A stretch of DNA of 64,000 bases from Stenotrophomonas maltophilia (GCF_039555535.1 NZ_CP154630.1:2865001-2929000), one strand, 5' to 3'; positions 35,719 through 47,292 are shown, counted from the first letter of the stretch. Numbers and translations are program-made. The notes: a model not told the origin generated them from the sequence alone.

Positions 35719-36298
35719 GGTGCCGTTCCAGTGGTGTTTTTCGCAGCGCCCGGCGCTTCAAGGCTCTGTGTCAGCGTGGCGATGAACGCCTCGCGTTGTT
35801 GAATATTTGAGGGGTCTTCCTCGTCCCAGCGCAGCATCAGCAGGCCATGCGGTGCGTTGGGGTTGGAGCGGTCAGCGCGCGGCAGCTCGGCGATTTCCTG
35901 CACTTCGGTGCCAGGCACGATGCGCCGTTGCAGCGCCGCCATCGAGAAGCCCGACTCCGCAGCGCCCCAGGACGCCCACTGCACGCTCATCCGTGCGGGC
36001 TCCAGCGCGCCCAGTACCGGCGTCAGCACCGGATCATCCGGGCCATGCAGCAGCTCGGTAACGCACTGCAGCGTGACCTGCAGCGGGCGCTCGCCGGTGC
36101 CTTTCAGCAGCCAGCGCTGCTCGCCAGCGGCCTGCACCTGCCAGCCCTTCGGCAGCGAGAACGCGTTCTGGCACGCCTGTACGTCCTTCACTTGCGAAAC
36201 CGCCGCGCCCGGAGACCCGGAGCGCGGCGGCGGTTCGGACAACGAACAGCCTGCCATCAGCAGGCTGCCCGTAATCGCAAGAGCAGTTCGCAAGCGCA

Positions 36299-36299
<1 letters not shown>
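35715..36299 (-). CDS. Hypothetical lipoprotein in the guaBA operon
   Basis: 194 residues with lipoprotein signal [18 protein letters not shown] (lipobox LMAGC). The body has two cysteines ([15 protein letters not shown]) and no family I recognise. It sits between guaB (TGATG, 1-bp overlap) and guaA (4-bp overlap), so all three are translationally coupled. Why a lipoprotein is embedded in the guanine nucleotide operon is not apparent. Confidence 0.82.
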
Positions 36300-37789
<1,490 letters not shown>

Positions 37790-37871
37790 TTACCCCTTTT
37801 CAGGGGCCAAGAACAGCATTTTTGGTAGCCAGAATTGGAACTTCGCGCGACACAGTGTCGCACCCGCTCAC

Positions 37872-37944
37872 CTGTAGAGCCGAGCCCACGCTCGGCTGCT
37901 TTCCGCCAGACCGCGATGAGCCGAGCATAGGCTCGGCTCTACAG
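37872..37944. repeat. SMAG element pair, head to head
   Basis: GTAGAGCCGAGCCCACGCTCGGC (37873-37898) and its inverted partner (37918-37944) separated by about 20 bp, in the guaB-folD gap. The gap also holds a run of nine G (38008-38016). Confidence 0.85.
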
Positions 37945-38021
37945 GAGGCCCCAGGCCCGGTACCACCAAGCGGTGCCGCAGCGTCGCGCGGGGCGGTGAT
38001 TCATTCAGGGGGGGGGACGGG

Positions 38022-38900
38022 TCAGCTCAGCGCTTCCGCCGCTTCCAGGGTGTTCTGCATCAGCGTGGCCACGGTCATCGGGCCCACGCCACCCGGCACC
38101 GGGGTGATCCAGCTCGCCCGCTGCGCAGCGGCCTCAAACCCAACGTCACCCACCAGACGGCCGTCATCCAAGCGGTTGATGCCCACGTCGATCACCACCG
38201 CGCCCGGCTTCACCCACTCGCCCGGCACGATGCCCGGGCGGCCGACCGCCACCACCAGGATGTCGGCGTTGCGCACGGCCTGTTCCAGCACGTCCTTGGG
38301 GGTGAACTTGTGGCAGCTGGTGACGGTGCAGCCGGCAATCAGCAGCTCCAGGCCCATCGGCCGGCCAACGTGGTTGCTCACGCCCACGATGGTGGCGTTG
38401 CGGCCGCGCACCGGCTGGTCAGTGTGGCCCAGCAGCGTAGTGATGCCGCGCGGGGTGCACGGGCGCAGGCCGAACTCGCGCAGGGCCAGGTGGCCGACGT
38501 TTTCCGGGTGGAAACCGTCCACGTCCTTGCGCGGGTCGATGCGCTGGATCAGCCGGCGCGCGTCCGGAATGCCCGGCAGCGGCAGCTGGATCAGGATGCC
38601 GTTGATCTTCGGATCGGCGTTGAGCTGGTCGATCAGGTCGAGCAGCTCGGCCTCGGTGGTACCGGCCGGCAGGTCGTAGTCGTGTGCTTCGATGCCGACC
38701 TTCTCGGCGGCACGGCGCTTGTTGCGCACGTACACGGTCGAGGCCGGGTCACCACCGACCAGCACCACGGCCAGGCCCGGACGGCTGCCACCGGCGGCCA
38801 CGCGGGCGTCGACGCGCACCTTCAGGCTGTCGAGCAGGTCCTCGGCGATACGGCGGCCATCAAGGATGCGGGCAGGATGCTGGGGGGCGGAATCGGTCAT
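38022..38900 (-). CDS. folD: Methylenetetrahydrofolate dehydrogenase/cyclohydrolase
   Basis: 292 residues. Family signatures present: [22 protein letters not shown] (catalytic-site Tyr and Lys), [21 protein letters not shown] and the ending [19 protein letters not shown]. It interconverts 5,10-methylene- and 10-formyl-tetrahydrofolate with NADP, supplying one-carbon units for the purine route next door. Confidence 0.97.
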   Translation of the reverse strand: MTDSAPQHPARILDGRRIAEDLLDSLKVRVDARVAAGGSRPGLAVVLVGGDPASTVYVRNKRRAAEKVGIEAHDYDLPAGTTEAELLDLIDQLNADPKINGILIQLPLPGIPDARRLIQRIDPRKDVDGFHPENVGHLALREFGLRPCTPRGITTLLGHTDQPVRGRNATIVGVSNHVGRPMGLELLIAGCTVTSCHKFTPKDVLEQAVRNADILVVAVGRPGIVPGEWVKPGAVVIDVGINRLDDGRLVGDVGFEAAAQRASWITPVPGGVGPMTVATLMQNTLEAAEALS

Positions 38901-38986
38901 CGGGGGCAGGCGTGGGGCGGCGGGGACGCTATTGTCCCCGATTCAGGCCCCCTCGCCCACCGCCACGACGCCGGCCGACCCGCCCC

Positions 38987-39590
38987 TGTAGAGCCGAGCC
39001 TACGCTCGGCTCACGCGCATAGCGCGGCTCTATCGCAACCTGACCGAAGAGCAAGCCGAGCATGGGCTCGGCTCTACAGCCGACCGGCCCACTCTTGTAG
39101 AGCCGAGCCTACGCTCGGCTCACGCGCGCAGCGCGGCTTTTTCGCAACCTGACCGAAGAGCAGCCGAGCATGGGCTCGGCTCTACAACCGTCCGCCCCAC
39201 TCTTGTAGAGCCGAGCCTACGCTCGGGCAACCTGACCGAAGAGCAGCCGAGCATGGGCTCGGCTCTACAACCGTCCGCCCCACTCTTGTAGAGCCGAGCC
39301 TACGCTCGGCTCAAGCGCGCAGCGCGGCATTTTCGCAACCTGACCGAAGAGCAGCCGAGCACGGGCTCGGCTCTACAGCCGACCGGCCCGCCCTTGTAGA
39401 GCCGAGCCTACGCTCGGCTCACGCGCAGCGCGGCTTTATCGCAACCTGACCGAAGAGCAGCCGAGCACGGGCTCGGCTCTACAGCCGACCGGCCCGCCCT
39501 TGTAGAGCCGAGCCTACGCTCGGCTCACGCGCATAGCGCGGCTTTACCGCAACCTGACCGAAGAGCAAGCCGAGCACGGGCTCGGCTCTA
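38987..39590. repeat. Six-unit tandem array of SMAG dimers
   Basis: Units begin at about 38987, 39096, 39204, 39287, 39395 and 39501 (period 106-109 bp, except the third unit at 83 bp, which lacks part of the spacer). Each unit has a TGTAGAGCCGAGCCTACGCTC palindrome, a ~35-bp spacer with GCAACCTGACCGAAGAG, and the inverted partner ending GGCTCGGCTCTACA, then a short linker. The last unit runs into the antiporter gene and supplies its TAG stop. No cas genes or unique spacers are present. Confidence 0.92.
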
Positions 39591-41420
39591 CTCTTCCTCT
39601 TCCGGCACGTCCTGCGGGTTCAACGTCTTGCTTGCCCGCTTCGGCGCGGTGAACGGCGTCGGCGTCGGTACGCCCTGCGGACTGTTGCCGTAGATCATCC
39701 GCGCACCTGCATTCAAACCACCACCGGCAATCTCCAGCTCAAAACGCTCGGCATCGCGGCGACGGATCTGCTCGGCAATCTCCACCGCATCATCCTCATC
39801 CGCGCCCAGCTCCACCAGCGCGGCCTGGCCGAACAGCACCGCCGACTCGAACGTCTCGCGGATCTGGAAATCGACACCGGCATGGATCAGCCGCAGCGAA
39901 TGCTCGCGGTCGAACGAGCGCACCATCAGCTTGGCCTGCGGGAACTCGTGCGACACCAGTTCAACGATGCGGTCAGCGGCCTCGGCCTTGTCCACGCACA
40001 CCGCGATCGCCCGCGCGGTGGCCGCACCCGAAGCATGCAGCACATCCAACCGCGTGCCATCGCCGTAATAGATCTTGAAACCGAACCGCGCTGCGCTCTG
40101 GATCATCTCCACATCGTTGTCGATGATGGTCACGTCCACGTCGCGCGCCAGCAGCGACTGGCTGGCGACCTGGCCGAAGCGGCCAAAGCCGATCAGCAGC
40201 ACGCTGCCGGACAGGCCATCGGCTTCGTCCACGCCGTCCATGTTCACCGTCGGCTTCGGTGCGATGCGCTTGTAGAGCAGCACCACCAGCGGGGTCAGCG
40301 CCATCGACAGCACCACCACGGCGGTGAAGTTGGCATTGATCTCCATGTTGATCACGCCGGCCGATGCCGCGGCGGAGAACAGCACGAAGGCGAACTCGCC
40401 GCCCTGTGCCATCAGCACGCCACGGTCCAGCGCCTGTGCGTGGTCGCTGCCCATGATGCGCGCGACCACGTAGATGCACAGCGCCTTGGCCGCCATCAAC
40501 GCCAGCACCAGGCCGAGGATCAGCTGCCAGTTGCCCGCCACCACGCCCAGGTCCAGCGCCATGCCCACGCTGAGGAAGAACAGGCCCAGCAGGATGCCGC
40601 GGAACGGCTCGATGTCCGCCTCGATCTGGTGGCGGAAGGTCGATTCGCTGAGCAGCACGCCGGCCAGGAACGCACCCATCGCCATCGACAGGCCGGACAG
40701 CTGCATCAGCAGCGCCGCACCCAGCACCACCAGCAGCGCGGCGGCGGTCATCACCTCGCGCGCCTTCGATTCGGCCAGCACGCGGAACAGCGGGTTGAGC
40801 AGGAAGCGGCCGACCAGCACCAGGCCAACAATGGCGCCCACGCCGATCGCCACCGACAGCCAGCGTGAGCCTTCGCCATCGGCACTGCCCGCGCTCGGGC
40901 CCATCCAGGCCACCAGCGCCAGCAACGGCACGATCAGCAGGTCTTCGAACAGCAGGATCGAAACGATCTTCTGCCCCGACGGCAGCGCGATGTCACCGCG
41001 CTCGGCCAGCAACTGCATCACCACTGCGGTGGAGGTGAGCACGAAACCGGTGGCGCCGATGAAGGCCACCTGCCACGGCAGCCCGAACAGCTTGGCGATG
41101 CTGGTCAGTATCAGCGCACAGGTGACGATCTGCAGCGTACCCAGCCCGAAGATTTCCTTGCGCAGGCTCCACAGGTGCGAGGGCCGCATTTCCAGGCCGA
41201 TCACGAACAGGAACATCACCACGCCGAGTTCGGCGGTATGCAGGATCGCCTGCGGGTCGGAGAACCAGCCCAGCCCGAACGGTCCGATCGCCAGGCCAGC
41301 AGCAAAGTAGCCCAGTACCGAGCCCAGGCCGGCCCGGCGGAACAGGGGCACCATCACCACCGCCGCGCCCAACAGGGCCACGACCTTGACCAGCTCGCTG
41401 GTCGCTGCTTCTACCGCCAT
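39588..41420 (-). CDS. CPA2 monovalent cation/proton antiporter (KefB/KefC-like)
   Basis: 610 residues. About twelve membrane helices (residues ~1-390) form a CPA2 antiporter core (VLGYFAAGLAIGPFGLGWF; GFVLTSTAVVMQLLAERGD). A TrkA-N NAD-binding domain follows (VLLIGFGRFGQVASQSLLARDVDVTIIDND). The tail is Pro/Lys rich. It exchanges K+ or Na+ for protons at the inner membrane and may be thiol- or glutathione-gated, as in KefB/C; no ancillary KefF/G gene lies nearby. Its TAG stop is part of a SMAG repeat. Confidence 0.92.
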   Translation of the reverse strand: MAVEAATSELVKVVALLGAAVVMVPLFRRAGLGSVLGYFAAGLAIGPFGLGWFSDPQAILHTAELGVVMFLFVIGLEMRPSHLWSLRKEIFGLGTLQIVTCALILTSIAKLFGLPWQVAFIGATGFVLTSTAVVMQLLAERGDIALPSGQKIVSILLFEDLLIVPLLALVAWMGPSAGSADGEGSRWLSVAIGVGAIVGLVLVGRFLLNPLFRVLAESKAREVMTAAALLVVLGAALLMQLSGLSMAMGAFLAGVLLSESTFRHQIEADIEPFRGILLGLFFLSVGMALDLGVVAGNWQLILGLVLALMAAKALCIYVVARIMGSDHAQALDRGVLMAQGGEFAFVLFSAAASAGVINMEINANFTAVVVLSMALTPLVVLLYKRIAPKPTVNMDGVDEADGLSGSVLLIGFGRFGQVASQSLLARDVDVTIIDNDVEMIQSAARFGFKIYYGDGTRLDVLHASGAATARAIAVCVDKAEAADRIVELVSHEFPQAKLMVRSFDREHSLRLIHAGVDFQIRETFESAVLFGQAALVELGADEDDAVEIAEQIRRRDAERFELEIAGGGLNAGARMIYGNSPQGVPTPTPFTAPKRASKTLNPQDVPEEEE

Positions 41421-41568
41421 GCGGTGTTTTCCCCAAGATCCAGAATCGGGTTCAACAATAGAGCAATGCCGATGACGGCAATAGCACGCATGTTGCGCCG
41501 GATTGTCTTGGAGGTGGAACGATGCCGACAGCGACCCCCGACATCATCCCGAAATCGTTGCAAGTCGC

Positions 41569-41643
41569 TGTAGAGCCGAGCCCATGCTCGGCTGCTCTTC
41601 GTGCCGAGGCCAGAAGCAGCCGAGCATGGGCTCGGCTCTACAG
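41569..41643. repeat. SMAG element pair
   Basis: Head-to-head pair: TGTAGAGCCGAGCCCATGCTC (41570-41595) and its inverse (41617-41643), just before the GTAGATCC tandem. Confidence 0.85.
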
Positions 41644-41757
41644 TAGATCTACGCCATGCGTGGATGACGCACAGCCGCCGCGCCCCGGTAGATCCACGCC
41701 ATGCGTGGATGACGCACAGCCGCCGCGCCCCGGTAGATCCACGCCATGCGTGGATGA
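41643..41757. repeat. Three-copy 45-bp tandem of a GTAGATCC-class REP element
   Basis: Copies start at 41643, 41688 and 41733. Each has the palindrome GTAGATCCACGCCATGCGTG with its arm, then GACGCACAGCCGCCGCGCCC; the last is cut short by the MoeB gene. The first copy differs by one base (GATCT). Confidence 0.88.
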
Positions 41758-41771
41758 CTCCCCGGCCAGCC

Positions 41772-42908
41772 TCACCCGCCCCGGCAGAACGCGGCGTAAT
41801 CGATATACCCCGGGAACGGCACGCCCGGCGCGCACACCGGGCAGTGCGGGTCCGGCCGGATGCCGGTCTCGCGGAAGCGCATGCCCAGCGCATCGAAACG
41901 CAGCAGGCGCCCCACCAGCGGCTCGCCGATGCCCAGCAACAGCTTCAGCACTTCGGTGGCCTGCAGCACGCCCGCCAACCCAGGCAGCACCCCCAGCACC
42001 CCGGCCTCGGAACAGTTCGGCGCGAACTCCGGCGGCGGCGGCTCGGGGAACAGGCAGCGGTAGCACGGCGCCACGCCACGCTGGCGGCCTGCATCAAACA
42101 CGCTGACCTGGCCGTCGAAGCGCTCGATGGCGGCATACACCAGCGGTTTTGCGTGCTTGATGCAGGCGTCGTTGAGCAGGTAGCGCAGCGGGAAGTTGTC
42201 CGAGCCGTCCAGCACCACGTCCACGCCCTCCAGCAGCGCATCCACGTTGTCGGAGGTGACCCGCTCGGGCACCGCTTCGACGTCGATGGACGGGTTCAGC
42301 GCCAGCAACCGCTCGCGCGCGGAATCGACCTTGAGCTGGCCGACACTGGCTTCGGTATGCACGATCTGCCGGTGCAGGTTGCTGCGCTCGACGCGGTCGT
42401 GGTCGGCGAAACGCAGGTGCCCCACCCCGGCCGCGGCCAGATAGAAGCCGGCCGGTGCGCCCAGTCCGCCCGCACCCAGCACCAGCACGCGCGACTGCTG
42501 CAGCCTGCGTTGCCCGGCTTCACCCACCTGCGGCAACAGCAAATGGCGCGAATAGCGGTCAAAGAAATCGCGGTCGGCGGCGCTGGCCAGCGGCTGCACC
42601 AGCGGCAGCGACTGCTCGCGCCAGGCCACGGTGCCGCCCGTCACGGAAGCGACGTTGGTGTAGCCCGCCTCCAGCAGGAACTGCGCGGCATCGGCCGAGC
42701 GCTTGCCGCTCTGGCAGATCAGCAGGATTTCCTGGTCGTGACGCGGCAGATGCGCGGCCGGATCGGCCTGCAGCTCGCCCTTGGCCACGCCGCGTGCGCC
42801 TTCGGCCATGCCACCGGCACGCTCGTGCGCCTCGCGCACATCGATCAGCACGGCGCCATGGGCCAGGCGTTCACGCGCCTGCGTGGGGGAAAGCTCTTGG
42901 ATGCTCAT
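41772..42908 (-). CDS. moeB: Rhodanese-MoeB fusion (molybdopterin-synthase adenylyltransferase)
   Basis: 378 residues from MSIQELSPTQARERLAHG. Residues ~1-100 are a rhodanese domain with active-site Cys (LLICQSGKRSADAAQ). Residues ~125-375 are the ThiF/MoeB fold: nucleotide loop VLGAGGLGAPAGFYLAAAG, DRVERSNLHRQI, and two zinc pairs (CYRC and CPVC). It adenylylates the C terminus of MoaD/ThiS-type sulfur carriers; the fused rhodanese can supply the persulfide. The order rhodanese-then-MoeB is the reverse of the commoner MoeZ/R layout (MoeB-then-rhodanese). Confidence 0.92.
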   Translation of the reverse strand: MSIQELSPTQARERLAHGAVLIDVREAHERAGGMAEGARGVAKGELQADPAAHLPRHDQEILLICQSGKRSADAAQFLLEAGYTNVASVTGGTVAWREQSLPLVQPLASAADRDFFDRYSRHLLLPQVGEAGQRRLQQSRVLVLGAGGLGAPAGFYLAAAGVGHLRFADHDRVERSNLHRQIVHTEASVGQLKVDSARERLLALNPSIDVEAVPERVTSDNVDALLEGVDVVLDGSDNFPLRYLLNDACIKHAKPLVYAAIERFDGQVSVFDAGRQRGVAPCYRCLFPEPPPPEFAPNCSEAGVLGVLPGLAGVLQATEVLKLLLGIGEPLVGRLLRFDALGMRFRETGIRPDPHCPVCAPGVPFPGYIDYAAFCRGG

Positions 42909-42952
42909 GGCCGCATTATCGCCCACGTCATGCCAGCCCGCCTCGGCCAGCG

Positions 42953-43043
42953 CCTGTAGAGCCGAGCCCGCGCTCGGCTGACGCGAGCAGCGCGGCGGTG
43001 GCACTACGCGAACAGCAGCCGAGCATGGGCTCGGCTCTACAGG
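42953..43043. repeat. SMAG element pair between der and moeB
   Basis: Elements at 42954-42981 (arms GCCGAGCCCGCGCTCGGC) and 43014-43042, head to head. Confidence 0.85.
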
Positions 43044-43060
43044 GTTACCCCCGGCAACGA

Positions 43061-43088
43061 AAAAGGCGGCCCTGCGGCCGCCTTTTTC
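43061..43088. terminator. Intrinsic terminator after der
   Basis: Hairpin GGCGGCC-CTGC-GGCCGCC (43065-43082) flanked by A-run and T-run on either side. It functions for der on the minus strand, and could work in both directions. Confidence 0.85.
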
Positions 43089-43092
43089 TGCG

Positions 43093-44490
43093 TCACTTGC
43101 CCTTGACGTGCTTCATCAAGCGCCGCTTGGCCTTGACCTGCCGCTCGGTGAGGACGTTCTTCTTGCCCTCGTACGGGTTGGTACCCTCGCGGAAGATGAA
43201 GCTCACCGGCGTGCCGATCAGCTTGAAGCGCTTGCGGAAGAAGTTCTCCAGATAGCGCTTGTACGACTCCTGCAGTTCCTTCAGGCGCGTGCCGTGCACG
43301 ATGAAGGTCGGCGGATTCGCACCGGCCGGGTGCACGTAACGCAACTTGGAGACGTGGCCGCGGATGGTCGGCGGCGGGTTGGTCTCGTAGGCCACTTCCA
43401 GCGCCTTGTTCACTTCGCTGGTGGTGAAGGTCTTGTTCGCCGATTCGTGCGCGCGGTGCACGGCGCGGAACAGCTCGCGCAGGCCCGAGCCGTGCTTGGC
43501 CGAGATGCGCACCGATTCGGCCCACGGCACGAAGCCCAGCTTCAGCGACAGCATGGTCTCGGCCTGCTCGCGCTGGTACTCGGTCAGGCCATCCCACTTG
43601 TTGATGGCGATCACCAGCGCACGGCCGGCGTCGAGCACCGCACCGAGCACAGTGGCGTCCTGGTCGGTCACGCCTTCGGTGGCATCCAGCATCAGCACGG
43701 CCACCTGGCACTGCTCGATCGACTGCATGGTCTTGACCACCGAGAACTTCTCGACGACCTCGTCCACGCGCGAACGGCGGCGCAGGCCGGCGGTATCGAT
43801 CAGGCGGTATTCGCGGCCATCGCGCTCCAGGTCCACCGCGATCGAGTCGCGGGTGGTACCCGGCACGTCGGAGGCGATCATGCGCTCCTCGCCGAGGATG
43901 CGGTTGACCAGCGTCGACTTGCCCACGTTCGGACGGCCGACGAAGGCGATGCGGATACGGTTCGGATCGTTGTCCAGCTCTTCGCCGCTGCCTTCTTCGG
44001 GCAGGCGCTGGATCACCTCGTCCAGCAGGTCGTCCAGGCCCTGGCGGTGCGCGGCCGAGACGGTCAGCATTTCGCCGAAGCCGTAGCGGGCGAACTCCGA
44101 ACGCACGCTGTCCTCGTCGGTGCCGTCGATCTTGTTGATCAGCAGCAGCGTCGGGCGCGACAGCTTGCGCAGCCAGGCCAGGATCTCGTCGTCCAGCGCC
44201 GAGGTGCCCTCGCGGGCATCGACGACGAACAGGATCAGATCGGCTTCGGCCGCGGCAGCCCGCGCCTGCCGCGTGGTGGCGCCGGCCAGGCCTTCGTCCT
44301 CACCGGCGATACCGCCGGTATCCACGACGAGGAAATGGTTGTCCTCGTCGAGGCGGCAGACGCCGTAGTTGCGGTCACGGGTAACGCCGGGCTGGTCATG
44401 GACCAGCGCGTCACGGGTGCGCGTAAGCGCATTGAAAATAGTCGACTTGCCGACATTCGGCCGTCCAACCAGGGCGACCAAAGGCAGCAT
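43093..44490 (-). CDS. der: Ribosome assembly GTPase Der (EngA)
   Basis: 465 residues with two tandem G domains: [15 protein letters not shown] with DTGG (first) and [15 protein letters not shown] with DTAG (second), plus NKID and NKWD motifs. The C-terminal KH-like domain is rich in Lys/Arg ([13 protein letters not shown]). Needed for 50S assembly. It is last in the ndk-rlmN-pilF-rodZ-yfgM-bamB-der block. Confidence 0.97.
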   Translation of the reverse strand: MLPLVALVGRPNVGKSTIFNALTRTRDALVHDQPGVTRDRNYGVCRLDEDNHFLVVDTGGIAGEDEGLAGATTRQARAAAAEADLILFVVDAREGTSALDDEILAWLRKLSRPTLLLINKIDGTDEDSVRSEFARYGFGEMLTVSAAHRQGLDDLLDEVIQRLPEEGSGEELDNDPNRIRIAFVGRPNVGKSTLVNRILGEERMIASDVPGTTRDSIAVDLERDGREYRLIDTAGLRRRSRVDEVVEKFSVVKTMQSIEQCQVAVLMLDATEGVTDQDATVLGAVLDAGRALVIAINKWDGLTEYQREQAETMLSLKLGFVPWAESVRISAKHGSGLRELFRAVHRAHESANKTFTTSEVNKALEVAYETNPPPTIRGHVSKLRYVHPAGANPPTFIVHGTRLKELQESYKRYLENFFRKRFKLIGTPVSFIFREGTNPYEGKKNVLTERQVKAKRRLMKHVKGK

Positions 44491-44507
44491 CGCGATTACT
44501 CCAATTT

Positions 44508-45716
44508 TTAATTTGCCAACCGGAAGGCGGTCAGCTTGCCATCCACGTTCTGCACCAGCAGCACCCCGTCGACGACGACCGGCTGGGCCAGCAGGGCGTC
44601 ACCGCCGCTCTTCGCCCGTGCCGCCATCGCACCATCGGAGGTCTTCAACCAGTGCACGTATCCCTTGTAGTCGCCAACGACCACGTAATCACCGTGCAGC
44701 GCCGGGCCGGTCAGCGAACGACGCGCCAGCTCGGTCTGCGACCACATGGCAGCGCCGGTCGCCTTGTCCAGGCCGAACACGCCACCCTTGTTGTCGGTGA
44801 CGAACACATTGCCCGACGACACCGCCACGCCACCTGCACCACCATGGTCACGCGCCCACAGCGGGCGACCGGTCGGACCTTCGATGGCCATGGTCTGGTT
44901 CTTGAAGCTGCTCACGAAGAGGGTGTTGCCCTCCAGCACCGGAGCACCGTCGACGTCGGCCATGCGGTCCAGCTCGGTACGGCCTTCGCCGTTGCCAAGG
45001 TTCTGTTCCCACAGGGTACGCCCATCCTGCATGGCCAGCGCGGCAACCGCGCCTTCGTCCTTGCCGATGAACAGCACGCCCGGACCGGTGACCACCGGGG
45101 CGTTGCCGCGCACGGTCAGCGCCGGCAGCTCGCTCGGGTTGAACCACTTCTGGGTGCCGTTGCCGGCATCGAAGGCGGTGACGCGGCCGTCGTTGCTGCG
45201 CACGAACACCAGGCCCTGGGCCACGGCCGGCGCGGCAATGACCTCACCCGGAACACGGGCGCGCCACTTCTCGCTGCCGTCATTGATGTCCAGCGCGATG
45301 ACCTGGCCATCGAGCGTGCCGATCACGACCAGGTTCTCACCAACACCCGGACCGCCGGACAGGCGCAGCTTCGGCTTCTTCTTTTCCTTCTGCGGCTCCC
45401 AGGTCCAGACCTTCTTGCCGGTCTGCAGGTCGATGGCGTGCACGCCACCGGTGATAGCCGCGGCGAACACATGGCCATTGGCCACGGCCGGGCCCTGGCG
45501 CACGCCGATGCGGCGCTCGCCCTTGCCGAGGTTGACCGACCAGGCCTTGTTGACCTTCACGCTCGGCTCGAACTTGACCAGCTCAGCCGGCTCCTGGGCC
45601 TTCTTCGCTGCCGCGTCCTTGCCGGCGAACCAGCCCTTCATGGTGCTGCAGCCGGTCAGGGCCATGCCCATCAGGAGCACGGTGGCGACGCGGGTGATCA
45701 TGACCTTCTGACTCAT
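44508..45716 (-). CDS. bamB: Outer-membrane assembly lipoprotein BamB
   Basis: 402 residues from [20 protein letters not shown], lipobox ALTGC. The rest is an eight-bladed PQQ-type beta-propeller ([54 protein letters not shown]). It helps BamA insert beta-barrels. The start is fixed by the TGATG overlap with yfgM. The downstream gene der is 17 bp away. Confidence 0.96.
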   Translation of the reverse strand: MSQKVMITRVATVLLMGMALTGCSTMKGWFAGKDAAAKKAQEPAELVKFEPSVKVNKAWSVNLGKGERRIGVRQGPAVANGHVFAAAITGGVHAIDLQTGKKVWTWEPQKEKKKPKLRLSGGPGVGENLVVIGTLDGQVIALDINDGSEKWRARVPGEVIAAPAVAQGLVFVRSNDGRVTAFDAGNGTQKWFNPSELPALTVRGNAPVVTGPGVLFIGKDEGAVAALAMQDGRTLWEQNLGNGEGRTELDRMADVDGAPVLEGNTLFVSSFKNQTMAIEGPTGRPLWARDHGGAGGVAVSSGNVFVTDNKGGVFGLDKATGAAMWSQTELARRSLTGPALHGDYVVVGDYKGYVHWLKTSDGAMAARAKSGGDALLAQPVVVDGVLLVQNVDGKLTAFRLAN

Positions 45717-46354
45717 CAAACCGACTCCGCAGGGGCGGCGACCGTGCCGCCGGCATCCATAACCTTGGTTTCCAGCAGGCGCCGCTGCGGCGCTGCCACG
45801 TCCAGCGACTTCAGCGCCTTCTCGTACTGTGCGCGGGCATCATCGCGCTTGCCCTGCGCCATCAGCGCATCGCCATGGATTTCCAGGCTGCTGCTGTCGG
45901 TGGCGCTGCCCAGCAGCTTGATTGCCTCGTCGCTCTTGCCGGTGGCCACCAGCAGGCGGGCCACACGCTGGTCGACCACGCGCTGCAGGTCGCTTTCGAC
46001 CTTCACGGCGCGCAGGGTGGCCAGCGCTTCTTCGTTCTTGCCGGCGTCGACCTGGGCCTTGGCCAGCTGCAGCGCCGCGAGGTCGCCGTAGATGCTGGAC
46101 GGGCCGGCTTCGAGCGCCTTGACCGCCTTGGCGGCGTCGTCGAGCTTGTTCTGCTGCAGGCCAACGAGCGCCTTCTGGTACTCGACATTGGCCGAGGCCA
46201 GCTTGCCGCCCTGATCCTTCTGGTACCACTGCCAGCCGGCAATGGCACCGATGGCGATGACCACGCCACCGAGGATGCTGGCGCCATTCTTCCGCAGCCA
46301 GCTGCGGACGCGTTCACTTTGTTCGTGCTCGTCGAGCAGATCGTCGATCGCCAT
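45716..46354 (-). CDS. yfgM: YfgM-type TPR membrane protein (ancillary SecYEG subunit)
   Basis: 212 residues from MAIDDLLDEHEQSERVRSWLRKNG. One membrane helix (ILGGVVIAIGAIAGWQWY) is followed by a periplasmic TPR-like region (YQKALVGLQQNKLDDAAKAVKALE). In E. coli YfgM works with PpiD at the Sec translocon. The ATG has a GAGAG site and a closer fit to the family than the start seven codons earlier. Confidence 0.9.
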   Translation of the reverse strand: MAIDDLLDEHEQSERVRSWLRKNGASILGGVVIAIGAIAGWQWYQKDQGGKLASANVEYQKALVGLQQNKLDDAAKAVKALEAGPSSIYGDLAALQLAKAQVDAGKNEEALATLRAVKVESDLQRVVDQRVARLLVATGKSDEAIKLLGSATDSSSLEIHGDALMAQGKRDDARAQYEKALKSLDVAAPQRRLLETKVMDAGGTVAAPAESV

Positions 46355-46419
46355 GCGTACTCTCGCCCCGCCCATCGGGAGGGACCATTGGGTTTAATCG
46401 AAGGTGGTGAAACCGCGCC

Positions 46420-47292
46420 TCAGTGCGAAACCGGGACTACGGAGCCTTCAGAGGATACCTGAAAGCGTGCCACGTTGGCTCGCTGGTAGGGGGTCAGATC
46501 GACGATAGCGCCGTTCTGCTGAACCTGGACCGCCGAAGCGTTGCCCAGGGTCACCCGGGCCACCTGGCCGGGCGTGAAGCTGCGGCTCTCGCCGGACTTG
46601 ATCAGTGCCTTCTCGACGGTGCCGCCGTCCGGACCACCGATATCGACCCAGCTGTCGCCGCTGAACTGCATCTCCAGCGTATTGGCGGCCGCGGGCGCAG
46701 TGGGTGCCGGACGCGGCACCGGGGACAGCGAAGCGACATACGGCGTTGCGGCCGGCTTGCTGGCCGGGCCGCTTGCGACTTCAACCGGGGCCGAGGGCTC
46801 GACACCCGCAGCGGACGGGGCCACCGGCACAGCGGCCGGGATCGCGTCCAGCGAGGCGGTGTTCGGCGACGGCGTGGCGCTGCCATCGAAATGGCCGCGG
46901 GTGGCGAACCACACCGGCACGGCCAGCACGGCGGTGATGCCGACGTACAGCACGCGCCGGCCGAGGTTCTCGGCAATGCGGCGCGCACGCGGGGTATGGG
47001 TATGGCTGACCAGGGTGGGCGGCACCACCGGACCCACCTGGGCCTGCTCGAGCAGCTGGCCCACATCGACATCAAGCAGGCGCGCGTAGCTGCGCAGCTG
47101 GCCGCGCACGAAGACGGGTGCGCCCAGCTTCTGCCACTGCTCTTCTTCCAGCGACTTGACCACCTGGACCGGCATGCGCAGGCGCGAGCCGACATCCTCA
47201 AGGGTCAGTCCGGCCGCTTCACGGGCCTGGCGCAGGCGGGTGCCGCAGCCGGCCGCAGTCTCGAGAGCGCTCACAGTCTGGTCATCAATCAC
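46420..47292 (-). CDS. rodZ: RodZ cytoskeletal membrane protein
   Basis: 290 residues, GTG start. N-terminal Xre-like HTH (LRQAREAAGLTLEDVGSRLRMPVQVVKSLEEEQW; residues ~18-75), a membrane helix (VLYVGITAVLAVPVWFAT), a Pro/Ala-rich linker, and a C-terminal DUF4115 domain (LEMQFSGDSWVDIGGPDGGTVEKALIKSGESRSF). It connects MreB to the cell wall synthesis machinery. The usual neighbour ispG is absent. Confidence 0.95.
   Translation of the reverse strand: MIDDQTVSALETAAGCGTRLRQAREAAGLTLEDVGSRLRMPVQVVKSLEEEQWQKLGAPVFVRGQLRSYARLLDVDVGQLLEQAQVGPVVPPTLVSHTHTPRARRIAENLGRRVLYVGITAVLAVPVWFATRGHFDGSATPSPNTASLDAIPAAVPVAPSAAGVEPSAPVEVASGPASKPAATPYVASLSPVPRPAPTAPAAANTLEMQFSGDSWVDIGGPDGGTVEKALIKSGESRSFTPGQVARVTLGNASAVQVQQNGAIVDLTPYQRANVARFQVSSEGSVVPVSH

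Noticed and set aside
34528..35802. Long plus-strand frame opposite guaA
   Set aside because: GuaA motifs are intact on the minus strand; the plus frame is a compositional shadow.
38008..38016. Run of nine G as a phase-variation tract
   Set aside because: It lies between guaB and folD, outside any coding frame and not obviously between promoter boxes, so slippage would have no clear effect.
38987..39590. CRISPR-like regular repeat array
   Set aside because: Repeat units are ~108 bp palindromic dimers with conserved rather than unique spacers, the units match SMAG elements elsewhere in the window, and no cas genes are nearby.
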